Shown piece after piece: positions 62,123 through 64,000 of a stretch of DNA of 64,000 nt. The notes under the pieces are model-generated. The model searched no databases, had not been told where the DNA came from, and was given only the letters and a program-made list of their open reading frames with translations. The stretch's first letter is position 1; each line of letters starts with the position of its first letter. A program made the translations under genes and the position numbers. The stretch covers positions 20,342 to 84,341 of the forward strand of contig QHVI01000042.1 in NCBI GenBank assembly GCA_003223515.1, in the 5' to 3' direction. This DNA is from Candidatus Angelobacter sp. Gp1-AA117. GTDB lineage: Bacteria; Acidobacteriota; Terriglobia; Terriglobales; Acidobacteriaceae.

Positions 62123-63199
62123 TCACTTACTCAGGGAAGCCATGTCAATCACGAAGCGGTATTTCACGTCGCTGCGCAGCATGCGTTCATAAGCCTCATT
62201 GATCTTCTGCATCGGGATGACCTCCACATCCGAGGTGATTCCATGCTGGCCGCAGAAATCCAGCATCTCCTGCGTTTCCGGAATACCGCCGATCAATGAA
62301 CCGGCAAACTGCCGCCGCTTTCCAATCAGGTTAAACGGATGAACAGTGGGTTCTTTTTCCGGCGCGCCCACCAGGGTGAACGTGGAATCGAGTTTAAGCA
62401 GGGCCAGATAGGCATTCACGTCATGGGGCGCTGAGACTGTATCGAGAATGAAATCAAAGCTGTTGAGGTGCTTGTCCATCTCGGCCTGGATTTTTGAAAC
62501 AACGACCTCATGCGCGCCCAGGCGCATGGCATCCTCTTTTTTATTGGGAGACGTTGTAAAGAGCACCACATGTGCGCCGAAGGCACGCGCCAGCTTTACT
62601 CCCATGTGCCCCAATCCGCCGAGGCCAACGATTCCAACTTTCTGTCCTGCTCCAACTTTCCAGTGACGCAACGGCGAGTAGGTGGTGATTCCGGCGCACA
62701 GCAGCGGCGCAACCGCAGCCAGGTCGAGCTTCTCAGGAATGCGCAGCACAAAATATTCGTCTGCCACCATGAAATTGGAGTAGCCGCCATAGGTGATGCC
62801 GCCCGATTTTTTATCTTCGCTGTTGTAGGTGCCGGTGAAGCCCACTTCGCAATACTGTTCCAATCCATGCCTGCAGGGCTCACAACGGCGGCACGAGTCC
62901 ACCATGCAGCCCACCGCGGCCAGATCACCGGGTTTGAAGTTTTTGACGTTGCTTCCAACCTTAGTCACGCGTCCCACGACTTCATGTCCGGGAACGCAGG
63001 GATATACGGTGTTGGTCCATTCATTGCGCGCGGCATGCAGGTCTGAATGGCAGACGCCACAGAAAAGAATGTCGAGCTGCACATCCTGCGGGCCGGGTTC
63101 GCGGCGATTGAATGAAAAAGGTCCAAGCGGCGCGGCCGGCGATTGGGCGGCGTATCCTGACGCTTTCTGGGAGAGATTTCCGGGGTGAGAGATAGGAAT
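62123..63199 (-). CDS. Zinc-dependent alcohol dehydrogenase (YahK/CAD type) with probable ATT start
   Basis: 358 residues if read from an ATT at 63199. The only ordinary start in frame is a GTG at 63082, but that would remove 39 residues (SQKASGYAAQSPAAPLGPFS then FNRREPGPQDVQLD) that belong to the family. AAAGGAG lies 7 bp before the ATT, and an in-frame stop lies beyond. Catalytic zinc: GVCHSDLH and PGHEVVGRV. Structural zinc: Cys in CMVDSCRRCEPCRHGLEQYC. NAD(P) fold: GLGGLGHMGVKLA. It should interconvert aldehydes and alcohols. Confidence 0.88.
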   Translation of the reverse strand: MPISHPGNLSQKASGYAAQSPAAPLGPFSFNRREPGPQDVQLDILFCGVCHSDLHAARNEWTNTVYPCVPGHEVVGRVTKVGSNVKNFKPGDLAAVGCMVDSCRRCEPCRHGLEQYCEVGFTGTYNSEDKKSGGITYGGYSNFMVADEYFVLRIPEKLDLAAVAPLLCAGITTYSPLRHWKVGAGQKVGIVGLGGLGHMGVKLARAFGAHVVLFTTSPNKKEDAMRLGAHEVVVSKIQAEMDKHLNSFDFILDTVSAPHDVNAYLALLKLDSTFTLVGAPEKEPTVHPFNLIGKRRQFAGSLIGGIPETQEMLDFCGQHGITSDVEVIPMQKINEAYERMLRSDVKYRFVIDMASLSK

Positions 63200-63277
63200 G
63201 GTCGTTCTCCTTTCGAACGTTTATTCGATGTCAAATCAGTATGCGAGGATACATCTTTAAGCTAAGCTGGAGGAATC

Positions 63278-63875
63278 GTGAAATCATCCGCATACTTACT
63301 TGCGATTTTAGTCTGTCTCGCTTTGACGGTGCATGGCCTTCCGAAAAAGCGCAGCCCGATGGATTCGTGCACGGAACTGATTATAGTGACCACGTCCGAC
63401 TGGAACGCGTCGCAAGGCTGGTTGCGGCGTTATGCGCGAGGGAACATTCGTATGCCATGGAAAGCCGTAGGAGAGCCGGTTCCGGTGGTGGTTGGCAAGA
63501 CGGCATGGCATGGGGAAGAGGCGCGATACGCGTTGATGCGCAAGTGGCAAAACCACAAGATCCTGTAAAGAAAGAAGGCGATGGCAGAGCGCCTGCGGGA
63601 GTCTTTTTATCTTACCAGGGTATTCGGCTACACAGCCCAGCCCATGGCCGGATGGAAGATGCCTTATCTCCACCTGAATTCTTCAATTGAATGTGTGGAT
63701 GATACCGCGTCAAAGTTTTATAACCAGGTCATTGACAGGAGCACAGTAGCACCCGACTGGAAGAGTTCAGAGCAGATGCTGCGTCCGGATGATCTCTACC
63801 GCTGGGGAATTCTGGTGGATCACAACTATGCTCCGGCAGTTTCCGGTGCGGGCTCTTGCATTTTCATGAATATCT
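63278..63875 (+). pseudogene. Decayed L,D-transpeptidase (YkuD-like) gene
   Basis: Starts with a signal (KSSAYLLAILVCLALTVHGL) and SCTELIIVTTSDWNASQGWL. The frame breaks near 63.50 kb, runs in another frame through EGDGRAPAGVF, and returns near 63.61 kb (FGYTAQPMAGWKMPYLHLNS, WGILVDHNYAPAVSGAGSCI). After FMNIWK the sequence enters a dispersed repeat, so the final catalytic segment (H-x-x-G-C-T type) is missing. With two frame changes and no catalytic Cys block it cannot make an active enzyme unless the breaks are sequencing errors. Confidence 0.7.
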
Positions 63876-63920
63876 GGAAATCAATCAGTGTTAATCAGTT
63901 TCATCAGTGTCATCTGCCCT
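63876..63920. repeat. Dispersed repeat that ends the L,D-transpeptidase relic
   Basis: AATCAGTGTTAATCAG and TTTCATCAGTGTCATCTG, of the same family as near 62.05 kb and 35.36 kb. Confidence 0.65.
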
Positions 63921-63928
63921 GAAAATCC

Positions 63929-64000
63929 CTATGCCGCCATGGGTGTCGTGAGTACCTTCAGACCGAGTTCCTCTAAGCGCTTCGTATGAAAACGTATCAG
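63929..64000 (-). CDS. C-terminal end of a gene running off the window
   Basis: 24 codons ending in TAG: LIRFHTKRLEELGLKVLTTP then MAA. It looks like a genuine C-terminus, possibly of a transposase, but is too short to assign. It starts beyond the right edge. Confidence 0.35.
   Translation of the reverse strand: MIRFHTKRLEELGLKVLTTPMAA

Overview
The window looks chromosomal and acidobacterial, most likely Terriglobia/Terriglobales. The evidence is a secreted VWFA protein of the kind described as an acidobacterial VWFA-related family (60.8-61.9 kb), an orphan MacB-like permease of the acidobacterial duplicated type (52.7-55.3 kb), large secreted Ig-like proteins, and dispersed palindromic repeats built on GGGCTAAAGCCC and ACGACTAAAGTCGT. 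No ribosomal or other clock gene is present, so genus is not claimed.

1-13.4 kb is an integrated mobile element that reads more AT-rich than the rest. A long leftward module (55-5792) runs XRE regulator, two small unknown proteins, D12 adenine methyltransferase, a TPR-like protein, a VirD4/TraG-type ATPase, a replication-relaxation winged-helix protein and a zinc-ribbon membrane protein. Rightward of it lie two small genes and a large serine recombinase. The recombinase 3' tail is repeated about 0.5 kb downstream, with a small gene between the copies. Next is a leftward trio: XRE regulator, ImmA/IrrE-like protease and HipA-like kinase. A strong promoter with palindromic operators faces the opposite way into a cassette of tiny genes with good Shine-Dalgarno sites. 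A 3' fragment of tRNA-Pro(CGG) lies at 13364-13413, and a decayed copy of that region lies near 17.35 kb.

13.8-35.1 kb is a copper/redox region. Leftward genes encode a SCO1-like copper chaperone and a CotA-type multicopper oxidase with a strongly structured 5' leader. They are followed by a CusA/CusB efflux pair, a second multicopper oxidase, a MauG-like di-haem peroxidase and a secreted Ig-like protein. A NarL-type response regulator, a PAS histidine kinase and a single-domain receiver follow. The likely theme is copper handling plus periplasmic or surface oxidation; the link to the two-component genes is inference.

35.5-47.7 kb holds a secreted Ig-like protein and an Rhs/YD-repeat locus. 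The main Rhs gene is broken into several frames, carries an embedded bulb-type lectin domain, and ends in a C-terminal domain with HELGH. Downstream is an orphan cassette repeating the Rhs core end and carrying a paralogous C-terminal domain in which HELGH is FELGN. A third relic of the core end lies further on. The genes between the cassettes encode membrane or exported proteins and are candidate cognate partners.

48-64 kb is ordinary acidobacterial accessory sequence. It has a pair of MacB-like permeases bracketed by about 150-bp repeats, a truncated small gene, an orphan permease, a DUF433/DUF5615 toxin-antitoxin pair, a 1513-residue secreted protein, the VWFA protein, a zinc alcohol dehydrogenase whose only plausible start is ATT, and a decayed L,D-transpeptidase gene cut off at a dispersed repeat. 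Several families of short dispersed repeats fill the spacers, and two genes end inside them.
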